Shown piece by piece: positions 1 to 8,346 of a DNA stretch of 64,000 bases (the stretch's first letter is position 1; each line of letters opens with the position of its first letter). Origin of the DNA: a virus. The stretch covers positions 172,752-236,751 of IMG/VR virus record IMGVR_UViG_3300032053_000002; one strand, written 5' to 3'. The notes below the pieces were generated by a model. That model was not told the DNA's origin. It did not search any database and saw only the letters and a list, made by a program, of their open reading frames with translations. The translations under genes and the position numbers were made by a program.

Positions 1-308
1 AATTTTTCCCCTTTTGACATTTCTCGCATTTTATCAAGATGATTTACTAACTGATTGCATGCAAGAATTAGAAAATCAAATCGGGGGTAACAAGTTATCG
101 GAACAAATCCTTCCAACGCAAGTCCTGTGGATATACCCATTTGTAATTCTTCAGCAACAGGCATCTCATATCGTTTTTCTTTTGGTACACGTTCCATTGT
201 ACCAGACATAGCATGACCACTATATACAATTGCTTGCCCAATAAAAATAGTATTTGGTTTTTCTGCTAGCCATTCCATTGCCTTAATTAATTCTTCTCTG
301 TATTTCAT
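1..308 (-). CDS. TPP-dependent dehydrogenase E1 beta-like subunit, partial
   Basis: The 3' part of this gene runs off the left edge of the window, so only about 102 N-terminal residues are visible. They read as the pyrimidine-binding domain of a transketolase-like or 2-oxoacid dehydrogenase E1 beta subunit. The stretch MPVAEELQMGISTGLALEGF matches the family pattern in which a glutamate activates thiamine diphosphate, and it is followed by YPRFDFLILACNQLVNHLDK. The ATG at 306-308 lies 13 bases past the end of the E1 alpha-like gene, so the two form one transcription unit and probably one enzyme. With sugar-nucleotide genes alongside, a role in transferring a two-carbon unit to a keto-sugar is more likely than pyruvate oxidation. 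That role is inference; the fold assignment is fairly secure. Confidence 0.75.
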   Translation of the reverse strand, partial: MKYREELIKAMEWLAEKPNTIFIGQAIVYSGHAMSGTMERVPKEKRYEMPVAEELQMGISTGLALEGFVPITCYPRFDFLILACNQLVNHLDKMREMSKGEK

Positions 309-321
309 AAGTTTTTCGCCT

Positions 322-948
322 TTAAAAATTTAAAAATTTGCCAGTTCCGTGGTGAGGATACTCTAATTTGTATGAATACGTAATAATATCACTGTAAAAA
401 GGACTTGGGATGCCCCACGCAATATTAGTTGGCGTATGAACGCTCATACCGTTGTCCTCGACAACAAATTGAATGGGCAAATTGAAATTTTTTGAATACT
501 TATGGCTTTCGTGAAATATTCCCGTTTCATAAGTCATATCGCCAATAAAGCACCACACTTTTCTTTCAGATTGTTTAAATTTTAGCGCCAGTGCAACACC
601 AACCGCTATTGGTATTATTCCACCAACAATTGAAGATGCATAAAAGTTTTTATAACTGGTACTCATACTTCTACCATTTAATATGTCTTGAAACAAAATA
701 TCTGGCGACATCCCATGTAATAATGCATGATAGTGATTTCTCCACGTAGAAAACACCCAATCGTCCGGATGAACATATTGAAAAATTTCCATTAGTTCAT
801 CTTCATTTCCTTTTGATAAATGAATCGCGGCTTTTATTTTTCCGTCGTTATAATATTCGGCAACCGCCGTTTCAAAGTCAATAAGTTCTTGTTTAGTAAT
901 TGTAATATCTCTAATTTTTTTAAGATTTTTTGGAATGTGTATATCCAT
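322..948 (-). CDS. TPP-dependent dehydrogenase E1 alpha-like subunit (compact)
   Basis: This is the thiamine-diphosphate-binding half of a two-subunit E1-type enzyme. Residues 70-79 (RNHYHALLHG) match the conserved E1 alpha segment around the TPP phosphates. GDM at 136-138 followed by EDNG at 164-167 is the GDG...N metal and diphosphate motif, with the third glycine replaced by methionine. At 208 residues it is far shorter than the roughly 320-400 of pyruvate or branched-chain E1 alpha, so the peripheral helices are missing. The ATG at 946-948 follows GAGGGA at a normal distance and sits one base after the neighbouring stop. It pairs with the E1 beta-like gene next to it. Enzymes of this split type act on sugars in some antibiotic pathways; the substrate here is unknown. 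Confidence 0.75.
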   Translation of the reverse strand: MDIHIPKNLKKIRDITITKQELIDFETAVAEYYNDGKIKAAIHLSKGNEDELMEIFQYVHPDDWVFSTWRNHYHALLHGMSPDILFQDILNGRSMSTSYKNFYASSIVGGIIPIAVGVALALKFKQSERKVWCFIGDMTYETGIFHESHKYSKNFNLPIQFVVEDNGMSVHTPTNIAWGIPSPFYSDIITYSYKLEYPHHGTGKFLNF

Positions 949-949
949 A

Positions 950-1726
950 TTATACGTCCCTCAATAAATTTTTAATTTTGCTTCCTGAACGCACCCAAAC
1001 ACTTCTCGAAGGCTTTCCAACTACCGCATCTACCATCGAACCCAATTCTATGCAATGTATATTCTTATTTAAATTCCACAATCTCTTTGTAATAACTCGC
1101 CCCGCCATACCTGCAGTAGGTAAAACCAATTCAACATCATCGACATACTTTAATACTTCAGGCCACCACTCGTCCATAGAATAATATGCTCCCGAAAATA
1201 CTTTCTGTTCTTCTACTTTTGCGCAAGGAATTTTAACATAATAATCTATTTTACCTACTAATTTTTCGATTTCGTTTTTATCTACACTTCCTATAAAAAG
1301 TTTTTTCTTTGGACGTATAAAAACATCTAGAAAATTCATCATTATATCTTGTTGGCACACGGCTAAATAAGTTAATAAAACGTGAGAATCGAAAGTTATT
1401 TCTTCTCTTTCGCCATCATAAAGACGCTCAATAAGATCTAATATTTGTTTATTGCGAGCCGAATTTACGGGTTGCAAACTAAAACCATTAAACGTAGGCT
1501 CGTTTACCATAACACCTTTAATATAATTCGGAGCGTCAATCATAAACGCGCCAACCAATTCTTTTTGAAGTTCGGGTGACGCGGCGTGTTCTATACACCT
1601 TCCCGTACCAAACATAATATTTAAATCGCCGTCACCAAATCTGCAATAGTATACTTTAGTATTCGTACTCAACAAATTATACAATTTGTTAAGCGTTGTT
1701 TGTATGTCATTGGTTTTTATTATCAT
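950..1726 (-). CDS. GT-D fold glycosyltransferase (DUF1792-like)
   Basis: The protein (258 aa) looks like the DUF1792/GT-D family of glycosyltransferases, which add a sugar, often glucose, to glycan chains on surface proteins. RFGDGD at residues 29-34 resembles the N-terminal signature of that family. The C-terminal part, with an LGSMVDAV segment, resembles the end of the same domain. A clean AGGAG precedes the ATG, and the stop lies one base before the E1 alpha-like start, so it is translated from the same message as the sugar genes around it. There is no signal peptide or membrane segment, so it should act in the cytoplasm. The donor and acceptor cannot be read from sequence. Family assignment is moderate, from motifs only. 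Confidence 0.6.
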   Translation of the reverse strand: MIIKTNDIQTTLNKLYNLLSTNTKVYYCRFGDGDLNIMFGTGRCIEHAASPELQKELVGAFMIDAPNYIKGVMVNEPTFNGFSLQPVNSARNKQILDLIERLYDGEREEITFDSHVLLTYLAVCQQDIMMNFLDVFIRPKKKLFIGSVDKNEIEKLVGKIDYYVKIPCAKVEEQKVFSGAYYSMDEWWPEVLKYVDDVELVLPTAGMAGRVITKRLWNLNKNIHCIELGSMVDAVVGKPSRSVWVRSGSKIKNLLRDV

Positions 1727-1727
1727 T

Positions 1728-2690
1728 CTATTCTCCTCGAATATAAAGAAGATCGTCGCCTTCTTTACCTTTTATTCCTAACTGATAATTATGTTCTAAC
1801 ATATATGTATGAAAATCGTTAACCTGCGTTGGCGAAAGAATTAATGGATGTTGTTCCGCAAAAATAACTTTTGGTCTTATATTTTTTAGCCCTTTTATTA
1901 CGTTTAATTCCAACCCCTCCACGTCAATATGAAGCAAATCAATTTCCGTAATGTTGTTTTCTTGACAATATGTGTGCAAAGAAATTGTTTTTATTTTTAT
2001 GGGATCCGAAAATATAATTCTATAATCCCCATCTTTCGCTCTCGATTCAATAAATGTTCCGCTCCCGCAAATTACTTGCCGCCCCGATGCAACTTTAGCT
2101 GAATAAAAATTGCGCTCACCATCTTCGTCCGATACTCCAATATTTGAAAGGATGATGCCTTCATCTTTCATATAATCTTTAATTTTATCATTGATTCCAG
2201 GATCCGCTTCAAATGCATGCACTTGCGCGTTTTTCCACTTACGTTTGAATCGTATTGAATCTCCACCATTATTGCACCCGACATCAAAAATTACTTTAGG
2301 AATTATTTCCAGTTCGTCTATCCAATTTAAATTAAATGCGCTATAGTTAAGATAGAGAATCGTTTCTTTTCCGAATTCATTTATTGTGGTTTTATAAAAA
2401 TTCTCGGTTTCTCCGGGTAAATAATCGGATTTTATCTTTTTATTTACGATTGTAGGCATTGCCGTCACCCGCGCATTTTCTTCTTTCAATTCTTTATATT
2501 TGGATTTTATTTCATCATATAATTTTTCCAATCGAATCTTTTCTTCTTTCAACTCTTTATATCTCGTTTCTATCTGGTCGAGCGTTTTTTTCAAATAGTC
2601 AATTGTTTTTTGAACGTCGATAATTTGAAATTTAGTCTGGCCCAATTGAAACGCCAGATTTTCATATAAGACTTTAATGGAATCAGGCAT
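1728..2690 (-). CDS. FkbM-family methyltransferase with N-terminal coiled coil
   Basis: Residues about 20-75 are rich in K, E and L in heptad order and should form a coiled coil. Residues 133-145 (VIFDVGCNNGGDS) are the SAM-binding motif I of a class I methyltransferase, and IDLLHIDVEGLE near residue 250 is the FkbM family hallmark. FkbM enzymes O-methylate sugars or other small substrates. Its 3' neighbour is a GT-D glycosyltransferase, and its start overlaps the radical SAM gene by 8 bases, so it belongs to the sugar operon. Methylation of a deoxysugar or of a finished glycan is the natural inference. The coiled coil may tether it to a partner glycosyltransferase. Fold certain, substrate unknown. 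Confidence 0.85.
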   Translation of the reverse strand: MPDSIKVLYENLAFQLGQTKFQIIDVQKTIDYLKKTLDQIETRYKELKEEKIRLEKLYDEIKSKYKELKEENARVTAMPTIVNKKIKSDYLPGETENFYKTTINEFGKETILYLNYSAFNLNWIDELEIIPKVIFDVGCNNGGDSIRFKRKWKNAQVHAFEADPGINDKIKDYMKDEGIILSNIGVSDEDGERNFYSAKVASGRQVICGSGTFIESRAKDGDYRIIFSDPIKIKTISLHTYCQENNITEIDLLHIDVEGLELNVIKGLKNIRPKVIFAEQHPLILSPTQVNDFHTYMLEHNYQLGIKGKEGDDLLYIRGE

Positions 2691-4086
2691 AATTTACATC
2701 TCTTTTATATAGTTCTTTATTATTCATCATTTTTTCAAATACGTCTAAATTTTTTATTGGCGCCAAATCATACGCTAATTTCTGATATTTTCTAAGTGTT
2801 TCTATGCTCATTCTTTCACTTTCCATAACTATCCCGTGTTGTTTTCCGTACTCATCCCAATCATTAGATAATATTTTTAATCCATATTCTCCTTTAGTTG
2901 CCCACTCTCTCAATATTGTCCCTGGAAATGGAACCGCTATTGGGTATGTTAGGGAATATACTTTTGGATATAAAAGTTTGGAAAATTCTATAATTTCTTT
3001 CGCCGTTTCTTCGGTTTCCCCCGCCAAATTAAAGATAAAACTTCCCGCCGTAATAATTCCCGCATCCCACGCAGCATCCACCGCACTTTTTATTTGCCAT
3101 TTTGTTTTAATTCCCTTACCCACTCTCGCAAGCATATCTTCATTCGCAGCTTCAAATCCGAAAAATATGTAATAACATCCTGCTTCCCTCATCAATTTGT
3201 AAAACGAAAGGTCGTCTATATGAACCGTCGTTTCGCAAGACCATTTTATTTTTTTGGAGATTCCGGTCTCTATCATTTTTTTAAATAATTGTTCAGACCA
3301 ATTTTTATTAACTACAAAAGATTCATCTAAAAAAACTATTGCCTCTACACCAAAATCTCTGTGATTTCTTTCCATTTCATATATAATACTATCGATTGAA
3401 CGATAAGTACGTTTCTTTCCAAAAGGTCTGGCGCAGAAATGACAATTGTACGGACACCCTCTGCTTGTGCTCATGGGAAGTTCCCGAGATGTTCGGTGTG
3501 GGTCGCCTCCCATATATTTATTTAAATCCGCAAAATCTTCCCACGCGGGTGATGGTAAGTCATCTAACACCGTCACTCTTAGCGAATCGGACGGGGAAAA
3601 GGATTCCGCCGTATAAATTCCCGGAACTTTATTTGGAGTATTTAAATTTTCAAATATCAAAGGCAGAAGTGTATCAGCTTCACCTTTGACTGAAAAATCA
3701 AAGACCGGAAATTCTTTTAATGTCTCCACCGGCATAGCGGATGCATGAGAACCGCCAACGCATATTTTTATTTGCGGAAATTCGTTTTTAATATGTTGCG
3801 CAATCTTGGCAGCAGTTTTAATTTGCACAGTGAATGCGGTGAATCCTATCAATAATGGTTGTTCTTTTTTTATAATATCAATCAATTCTGGTATATTAAC
3901 ATTTTCCGTTACCAAATTAACAACCTTTGACTTTATATTATATTTTTTAGCGGATGCCTGTAAATATGCCAATCCAATGTTTGGCACATTTCCAGTAGAT
4001 AAGTTTTTTAATACTTGTTCTTTTTTAAATTTATCAACCATTCTAGGATCAAACTGCGTATCAATTAATAATAAATCTAAACTCAT
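2683..4086 (-). CDS. B12-binding domain radical SAM protein
   Basis: This 467-residue protein has an N-terminal Rossmann-like cobalamin-binding domain (about 1-170, with TGNVPNIGLAYL and a GGSHAS turn). A radical SAM barrel follows, with the 4Fe-4S ligands C211, C215 and C218 in CPYNCHFC. B12-dependent radical SAM enzymes usually methylate unactivated carbons or rearrange small molecules, often in natural-product or lipid and sugar pathways. The B12 domain lacks an obvious DxHxxG motif, as is common in the base-off type. It overlaps the FkbM gene and, through ATGA, the RmlD-like gene, so it is co-translated with sugar biosynthesis genes. C-methylation or rearrangement of a deoxysugar would fit. 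The class is clear, the reaction is inferred. Confidence 0.88.
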   Translation of the reverse strand: MSLDLLLIDTQFDPRMVDKFKKEQVLKNLSTGNVPNIGLAYLQASAKKYNIKSKVVNLVTENVNIPELIDIIKKEQPLLIGFTAFTVQIKTAAKIAQHIKNEFPQIKICVGGSHASAMPVETLKEFPVFDFSVKGEADTLLPLIFENLNTPNKVPGIYTAESFSPSDSLRVTVLDDLPSPAWEDFADLNKYMGGDPHRTSRELPMSTSRGCPYNCHFCARPFGKKRTYRSIDSIIYEMERNHRDFGVEAIVFLDESFVVNKNWSEQLFKKMIETGISKKIKWSCETTVHIDDLSFYKLMREAGCYYIFFGFEAANEDMLARVGKGIKTKWQIKSAVDAAWDAGIITAGSFIFNLAGETEETAKEIIEFSKLLYPKVYSLTYPIAVPFPGTILREWATKGEYGLKILSNDWDEYGKQHGIVMESERMSIETLRKYQKLAYDLAPIKNLDVFEKMMNNKELYKRDVNYA

Positions 4087-4781
4087 AATAGATTACTCAT
4101 TTTTGTTATATTCATAGAAATATCTTCGGAATCAATAAACTTTCTGTTCTTATGTATAGGTAAAACTTTTGGATTGGTTTTCTTTGCCATATCATAAACC
4201 GTTTTTAACTCTGTTCCGATATTATATATTCCGATTGCATCCTTCTTTATTACTTTTATCATCAACTTTGCTATCACATCAACATAATCGAAATTTCCAA
4301 CTAAATCAATCCATGCGCTATCGTAAGGAAATGGTATCGGTTTAAAAGAAGATCTTAATATTAAGTATTTGTTCGACTTTGCAACTATATATGCATCGGC
4401 TAATAACTTTGTATAAGTATACCAATTATCATAATGAATAGGAATATCTTCTTCTGTCGCCATCTTTTTTGAATTCGCATAAACATAATCCGTGCTGATA
4501 TGAACTAATTTTATATTTAACTTGTTGCATAATTCTACCAAATCAATCACCGCAACATAATTTGTATTCCAGTGCATATTTCTTGTGTTATCCAACGTGT
4601 TCGTATACGCAATGCAATTTATCAATTCTTTCGGGTTGTATTTTAACAATAAAGGATAATAACTATTGCTATCAATAAAATCAAATTTATCTTTTAGGCG
4701 ACTTATACAATTCCATCTTGTCAAGTTAATAATTTTACTTCCTAAAAGTCCATCACCTAAAATTAATCTTTTCGGTTTCAT
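4083..4781 (-). CDS. RmlD-like NAD(P)-dependent sugar reductase
   Basis: A short (232 aa) extended-SDR protein. It opens with a degenerate dinucleotide motif (GDGLLGSKI, residues 8-16). It then shows HISTDYVYAN, the conserved STDYVF-type strand of RmlD, and a YTYTKLLAD segment carrying the catalytic Y...K pair. RmlD reduces dTDP-4-keto sugars. About 60-70 residues of the usual length of roughly 290 are absent, and the GxxGxxG motif is worn, so cofactor binding may differ. The gene overlaps both neighbours by four bases (ATGA), which ties it to the RfbH-like dehydratase upstream. It probably reduces the 4-keto product of the RmlB/RfbH steps. This is inferred from family and context. Confidence 0.75.
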   Translation of the reverse strand: MKPKRLILGDGLLGSKIINLTRWNCISRLKDKFDFIDSNSYYPLLLKYNPKELINCIAYTNTLDNTRNMHWNTNYVAVIDLVELCNKLNIKLVHISTDYVYANSKKMATEEDIPIHYDNWYTYTKLLADAYIVAKSNKYLILRSSFKPIPFPYDSAWIDLVGNFDYVDVIAKLMIKVIKKDAIGIYNIGTELKTVYDMAKKTNPKVLPIHKNRKFIDSEDISMNITKMSNLL

Positions 4782-6085
4782 TGAGAAAATTCCTTAACTA
4801 TTTTTTTAATATAATTTATTGTTTTTTTATTGTATTGCGGGGAACATCCAACAAAAAATACTCTTTTCAACACTTTATTTGCATTTTCATATTCTTTCCA
4901 ATCGCCTAAATGTTTATATGCTGGATGAATTAAAATGTTTCCTGCAAAATAATTTCTAGTTTGAATTCCGCTTTTTTCCAAATATTCGACCAATAAATAT
5001 TTCATTTCTTCATTATCGCATATTAGCGGAACTCCAAACCAACAAACGTCCGATAGAGAAAGAACATCTACTCCCCGTAAACCGATTATATTCGATAAAA
5101 ATATTTCTTCTATTTCATTTTTATATTTTATTCTTTTTTTATGTATTTCGCCAAATTTTTGTAGTTGAACCAACCCAATCGCGCCTTGTAAATCTAACGG
5201 TTTTAAATTATACCCAACATTGGTAAATATGTATTTGTGGTCGAGTATTCCATCGTGTTCAGGTATCCATTTATCAAATCTATGTTTGCAGGTTCCGCCG
5301 GGTAACAAATTTGCAGCTCCAACACAATAACAATCCCTTCCCCACCATGCCATACTTCTGGCGATTTTTATTATTTCCGAATTATTGGAACAAATCATTC
5401 CACCTTCTCCGGTTGTAATGTGGTGCGCGGGATAAAATGAAAATGAACTCGCAATCGCAAAATTATGCAAATACTCACCATTCCACTTTGTCCCTAAGCT
5501 ATCACAACTATCTAATATTAATTCTATTTTATGTTCGTTTGATAAATTCACTAAACAATCCATATCCGGCGGATTTCCGAGAACGGGAGATATGAATATT
5601 GCGCGTGTTCTTTCTGTTATTTTATTTTTTATTTCGGCGACATCAAAATTAAGAGTGCCGAATTCAATATCCACGAAAACCGGTTTTAAATTGTTAAGCG
5701 TTATTGCAGATAATGTTGTCGGAAATCCAACTACTGATACTATAATCTCATCCCCATCACTCCATTTTAAATATTTTTTTAACGCGGCTATCATCAACAA
5801 ATTGGCCGAACTTCCAGAATTCACCATTACAGAACTTGTTATGCTAAACATTTTTGAAAAGGTTATTTCAAATTTGTGGACATATTCTCCTCCAGAAAAC
5901 CATTTTCCGAAAATCAATGATTCCATTATTGCCAATATTTCTTTTTTATCAAAATACGGACCGGAATAAAAAACTCTATTCTCAAATTTTTTATTGTTGT
6001 AAACAAACTTTGGAAATTGACCAAAACTTTTTGTCAGTTTATTTATTATGCCATGAAGTTTTTTCTTATTTTTTTCCGTAATCAT
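4778..6085 (-). CDS. RfbH/E1-type PLP sugar 3-dehydratase (DegT fold)
   Basis: A 435-residue DegT/DnrJ/EryC1-fold protein. In place of the PLP lysine it carries histidine: H221 in SFYPAHHITTGEGG. This is the hallmark of 3-dehydratases such as RfbH, SpnQ and ColD that remove the C3 hydroxyl of 4-keto-6-deoxyhexoses. Cysteines C194, C252 and C254 have the C-X57-C-X1-C spacing described for the [2Fe-2S] cluster of the CDP-sugar E1 enzyme. The fourth (C266) lies 11 rather than 7 residues further on. This favours an E1-type iron-sulfur enzyme needing a reductase partner, which I do not see in the window. It overlaps the RmlD-like gene by four bases. Function is strongly supported by the residues, the nucleotide carrier is not known. 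Confidence 0.88.
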   Translation of the reverse strand: MITEKNKKKLHGIINKLTKSFGQFPKFVYNNKKFENRVFYSGPYFDKKEILAIMESLIFGKWFSGGEYVHKFEITFSKMFSITSSVMVNSGSSANLLMIAALKKYLKWSDGDEIIVSVVGFPTTLSAITLNNLKPVFVDIEFGTLNFDVAEIKNKITERTRAIFISPVLGNPPDMDCLVNLSNEHKIELILDSCDSLGTKWNGEYLHNFAIASSFSFYPAHHITTGEGGMICSNNSEIIKIARSMAWWGRDCYCVGAANLLPGGTCKHRFDKWIPEHDGILDHKYIFTNVGYNLKPLDLQGAIGLVQLQKFGEIHKKRIKYKNEIEEIFLSNIIGLRGVDVLSLSDVCWFGVPLICDNEEMKYLLVEYLEKSGIQTRNYFAGNILIHPAYKHLGDWKEYENANKVLKRVFFVGCSPQYNKKTINYIKKIVKEFSQ

Positions 6086-6110
6086 GTTTCCTCATCTAAA
6101 GTTATTATTT

Positions 6111-7157
6111 TTATTCAGTACCAATTCCATCTAATTCTTTTAATAAATAATAGAGATGTTCGGCTCTCTTTTCGGGTTTGTTCTGAGCTTCATATATTTC
6201 TTGAAAACGCGTATACATTTTTTTATGAATATCCTGCCATTTAGAAATCGCAAAATCGAGTTTTTCTTCTAAATTACTCCAGTCCCACTTAACGGAAATA
6301 TAGGATTCGCCATCGACGTAAGGATTCGGTATGGTTTCAATATGGCTCATATCATTTTTAATTAAAATGCTTCCAAACATTGAAGATTCTAAATCACGAT
6401 GGGTTATTTCACCATAACCCAAAGGCCCAATAACCACTTTTGCGTTTGTCATTTTTTGATAATATTGGTCTAGTGGCAATCTAACTCCGTTAATCAATTT
6501 ATTTATGCTATATTTTTTTTCTAATTTTTCTAACTTTTCTATCACCGGTCGACGAAGTTCATCATAATATTTTGATTGAAGTTCTTCATGTTCATAAACT
6601 TCTTTTCCCATTGGATATTGGAACATTGCTGAAATATCAACCGGTTTCGGATTATTTCTGAACGGCAAATTCCAATTAGGAATTGTGGTCGATAACCAAT
6701 TAAATCCGGCGAGTTTCATTTTATGTTTCATATCATCTATATCCGGAACCGAATATTTTCCTTCGCCCCAATATATTCTTCCAGTATTCCACCCCCTTTT
6801 ATACAGATCAAAATCTTTAAGATACGTGGGTTTAAGAAATAGTCGGCATCGTTTATCTTTATAGACGTGTCTAAAGACATCAACGGTTCCTATTAGTGTC
6901 GTGGCGTCTTGCCCATCAACGATTATGTAGTCGCCAGTAATGGAATCGAGTTTTTTCAACCCCATTTCTACCGACTCTTTTAATGATTTTTTCTTGTCGA
7001 TAATAGACGCCTGTCCAACCATCGCGAAATCGTAAGAAGTCGCGTCGGTGATTAATTCTATCCCGAGTTGTTTAAGTAAATTTTTAATAAATAAATAAGG
7101 TCGATATGTACATTCGTTTCTATGAATATCTGGCTCAAATAACTTTATTTTAATCAT
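6111..7157 (-). CDS. putative glycosyltransferase (GT-B-like)
   Basis: I do not recognise a precise family. The C-terminal third resembles the donor-binding half of GT-B or exostosin-like glycosyltransferases: a segment around VVIGPLGYGEITHRDLESS, then LIKNDMSHIETIPNPYVDG and an alternating tail of helices. The N-terminal part (LFEPDIHRNECTYRPYLFIK) looks like a Rossmann-type half. At 348 residues the length suits a single compact GT-B enzyme. It lies between RmlB and the RfbH-like dehydratase within the sugar operon, which supports a role in using the deoxysugar made there. There is no membrane segment. Treat the glycosyltransferase call as moderate. Confidence 0.5.
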   Translation of the reverse strand: MIKIKLFEPDIHRNECTYRPYLFIKNLLKQLGIELITDATSYDFAMVGQASIIDKKKSLKESVEMGLKKLDSITGDYIIVDGQDATTLIGTVDVFRHVYKDKRCRLFLKPTYLKDFDLYKRGWNTGRIYWGEGKYSVPDIDDMKHKMKLAGFNWLSTTIPNWNLPFRNNPKPVDISAMFQYPMGKEVYEHEELQSKYYDELRRPVIEKLEKLEKKYSINKLINGVRLPLDQYYQKMTNAKVVIGPLGYGEITHRDLESSMFGSILIKNDMSHIETIPNPYVDGESYISVKWDWSNLEEKLDFAISKWQDIHKKMYTRFQEIYEAQNKPEKRAEHLYYLLKELDGIGTE

Positions 7158-7175
7158 TATTCAACCTTTTCAATT

Positions 7176-8144
7176 TCAATATGCCGCATTTTTCCACCAA
7201 GCTTCATTTTTAACATACCATCTAATCGTTTGTAATAAACCAACTTCAAATTTCCATTTATGCGACCACCCTAACTTTTTCATCTTATCGTATTCTATCG
7301 AATACCTAAAGTCGTGACCTGGCCTATCATTCACAAACTCGATCATATCTTTTGGCTTATTCATATATTCTATAATTAAATTTGCTATTTTTATATTTGT
7401 GAATTCTTTTTCTCCACCGATGTTGTAAATATTTCCAGATTCGCCATAATTTAATACATATTCTATAGCTCTACAGTTATCTAAAATGAAAATCCAATTT
7501 CTAATATTTTCGCCTTTTCCATATATCGGTATGGGTTTATCCTGAATTAAATTAGTGATTGCTAACGGAATAAATTTTTCTGGATGCTGATAATATCCAT
7601 AATTATTTGAACTCCTAGTGATTACTACCGGAACACCATAAGTTCGATAATATGATAATGCTAACAAATCTGCGGCAGCTTTCGATGCGGCATAAGGATT
7701 CCCCGGTTTCAACATTGATTCTTCCGTAAAAGAACCGCTATGAATTTCCCCGTACACTTCGTCCGTGGATATTTGAATGAACTTTTCTATTTTATATTTT
7801 TTCGCCGCTTCCAGTAGGACATACGTTCCAAATAAATTAGTATCCAAAAACTGTTTCGCGGAATCTATGGAGCGGTCAACGTGAGTCTCCGCGGCGAAAT
7901 TTATTATAACATCAACATTTCTCATTAAATTATTAACTACATTTTCGTTACAGATGTTCCCGCAATAAAACATAATATTTTTATCGTTTATTATACCGTC
8001 TATATTTTTTATATTGCTAGCATAAGTCATTGCATCCAATATTATTATTTCCTGGTTGTTTTTATCCTGACCATTTTTATTGTGCAAGTATCTGACAAAA
8101 TTGCTACCAATAAAACCCGCTCCGCCGGTCACCAATATTTTCAT
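7176..8144 (-). CDS. rmlB: dTDP-glucose 4,6-dehydratase
   Basis: A 322-residue extended SDR that closely follows RmlB. It has TGGAGFIGSNF at residues 7-17 for NAD, STDEVYGE with the catalytic Asp-Glu pair after the serine/threonine, and YAASKAAADLL carrying the Tyr-x3-Lys pair. NYGYYQHPEKFIPLAI is the usual substrate loop and RNWIFILDNCRAIEYVL matches the family end. The enzyme turns dTDP-glucose into dTDP-4-keto-6-deoxyglucose, the branching point for deoxysugars. It feeds the RfbH-like dehydratase and the RmlD-like reductase downstream in the same operon. No RmlA or RmlC is visible, so precursor supply comes from the host or from outside the window. Confidence 0.92.
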   Translation of the reverse strand: MKILVTGGAGFIGSNFVRYLHNKNGQDKNNQEIIILDAMTYASNIKNIDGIINDKNIMFYCGNICNENVVNNLMRNVDVIINFAAETHVDRSIDSAKQFLDTNLFGTYVLLEAAKKYKIEKFIQISTDEVYGEIHSGSFTEESMLKPGNPYAASKAAADLLALSYYRTYGVPVVITRSSNNYGYYQHPEKFIPLAITNLIQDKPIPIYGKGENIRNWIFILDNCRAIEYVLNYGESGNIYNIGGEKEFTNIKIANLIIEYMNKPKDMIEFVNDRPGHDFRYSIEYDKMKKLGWSHKWKFEVGLLQTIRWYVKNEAWWKNAAY

Positions 8145-8145
8145 T

Positions 8146-8346
8146 TTATTTCCCGTTATTTATTATCGTATCTTTAATTATTTTCGCGCAACTAGAACAC
8201 AAATCATATTTATCCGTTTTACGTCCACTTGGAGTTAAATAAGATTCGTATGTAAACGTTCCCGCCAACTCTCTCGATATGTCGTTTGAAAGATAACCTC
8301 GTTCAATTATTTCTTTTTTACACATATCACAATAATGTTTTATCAT
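8146..8346 (-). CDS. small zinc-ribbon-like protein
   Basis: A 66-residue protein of unknown function with CDMC at residues 6-9 and CSSC near residue 51. This is the spacing of a small treble-clef or zinc ribbon. The interior is polar with no membrane segment. Its start overlaps the stop of the glycosyltransferase-like gene upstream by four bases and its stop is one base before the rmlB start, so it is translated in the same run. It might be a nucleic-acid-binding or adaptor protein. No function can be assigned. Confidence 0.6.
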   Translation of the reverse strand: MIKHYCDMCKKEIIERGYLSNDISRELAGTFTYESYLTPSGRKTDKYDLCSSCAKIIKDTIINNGK

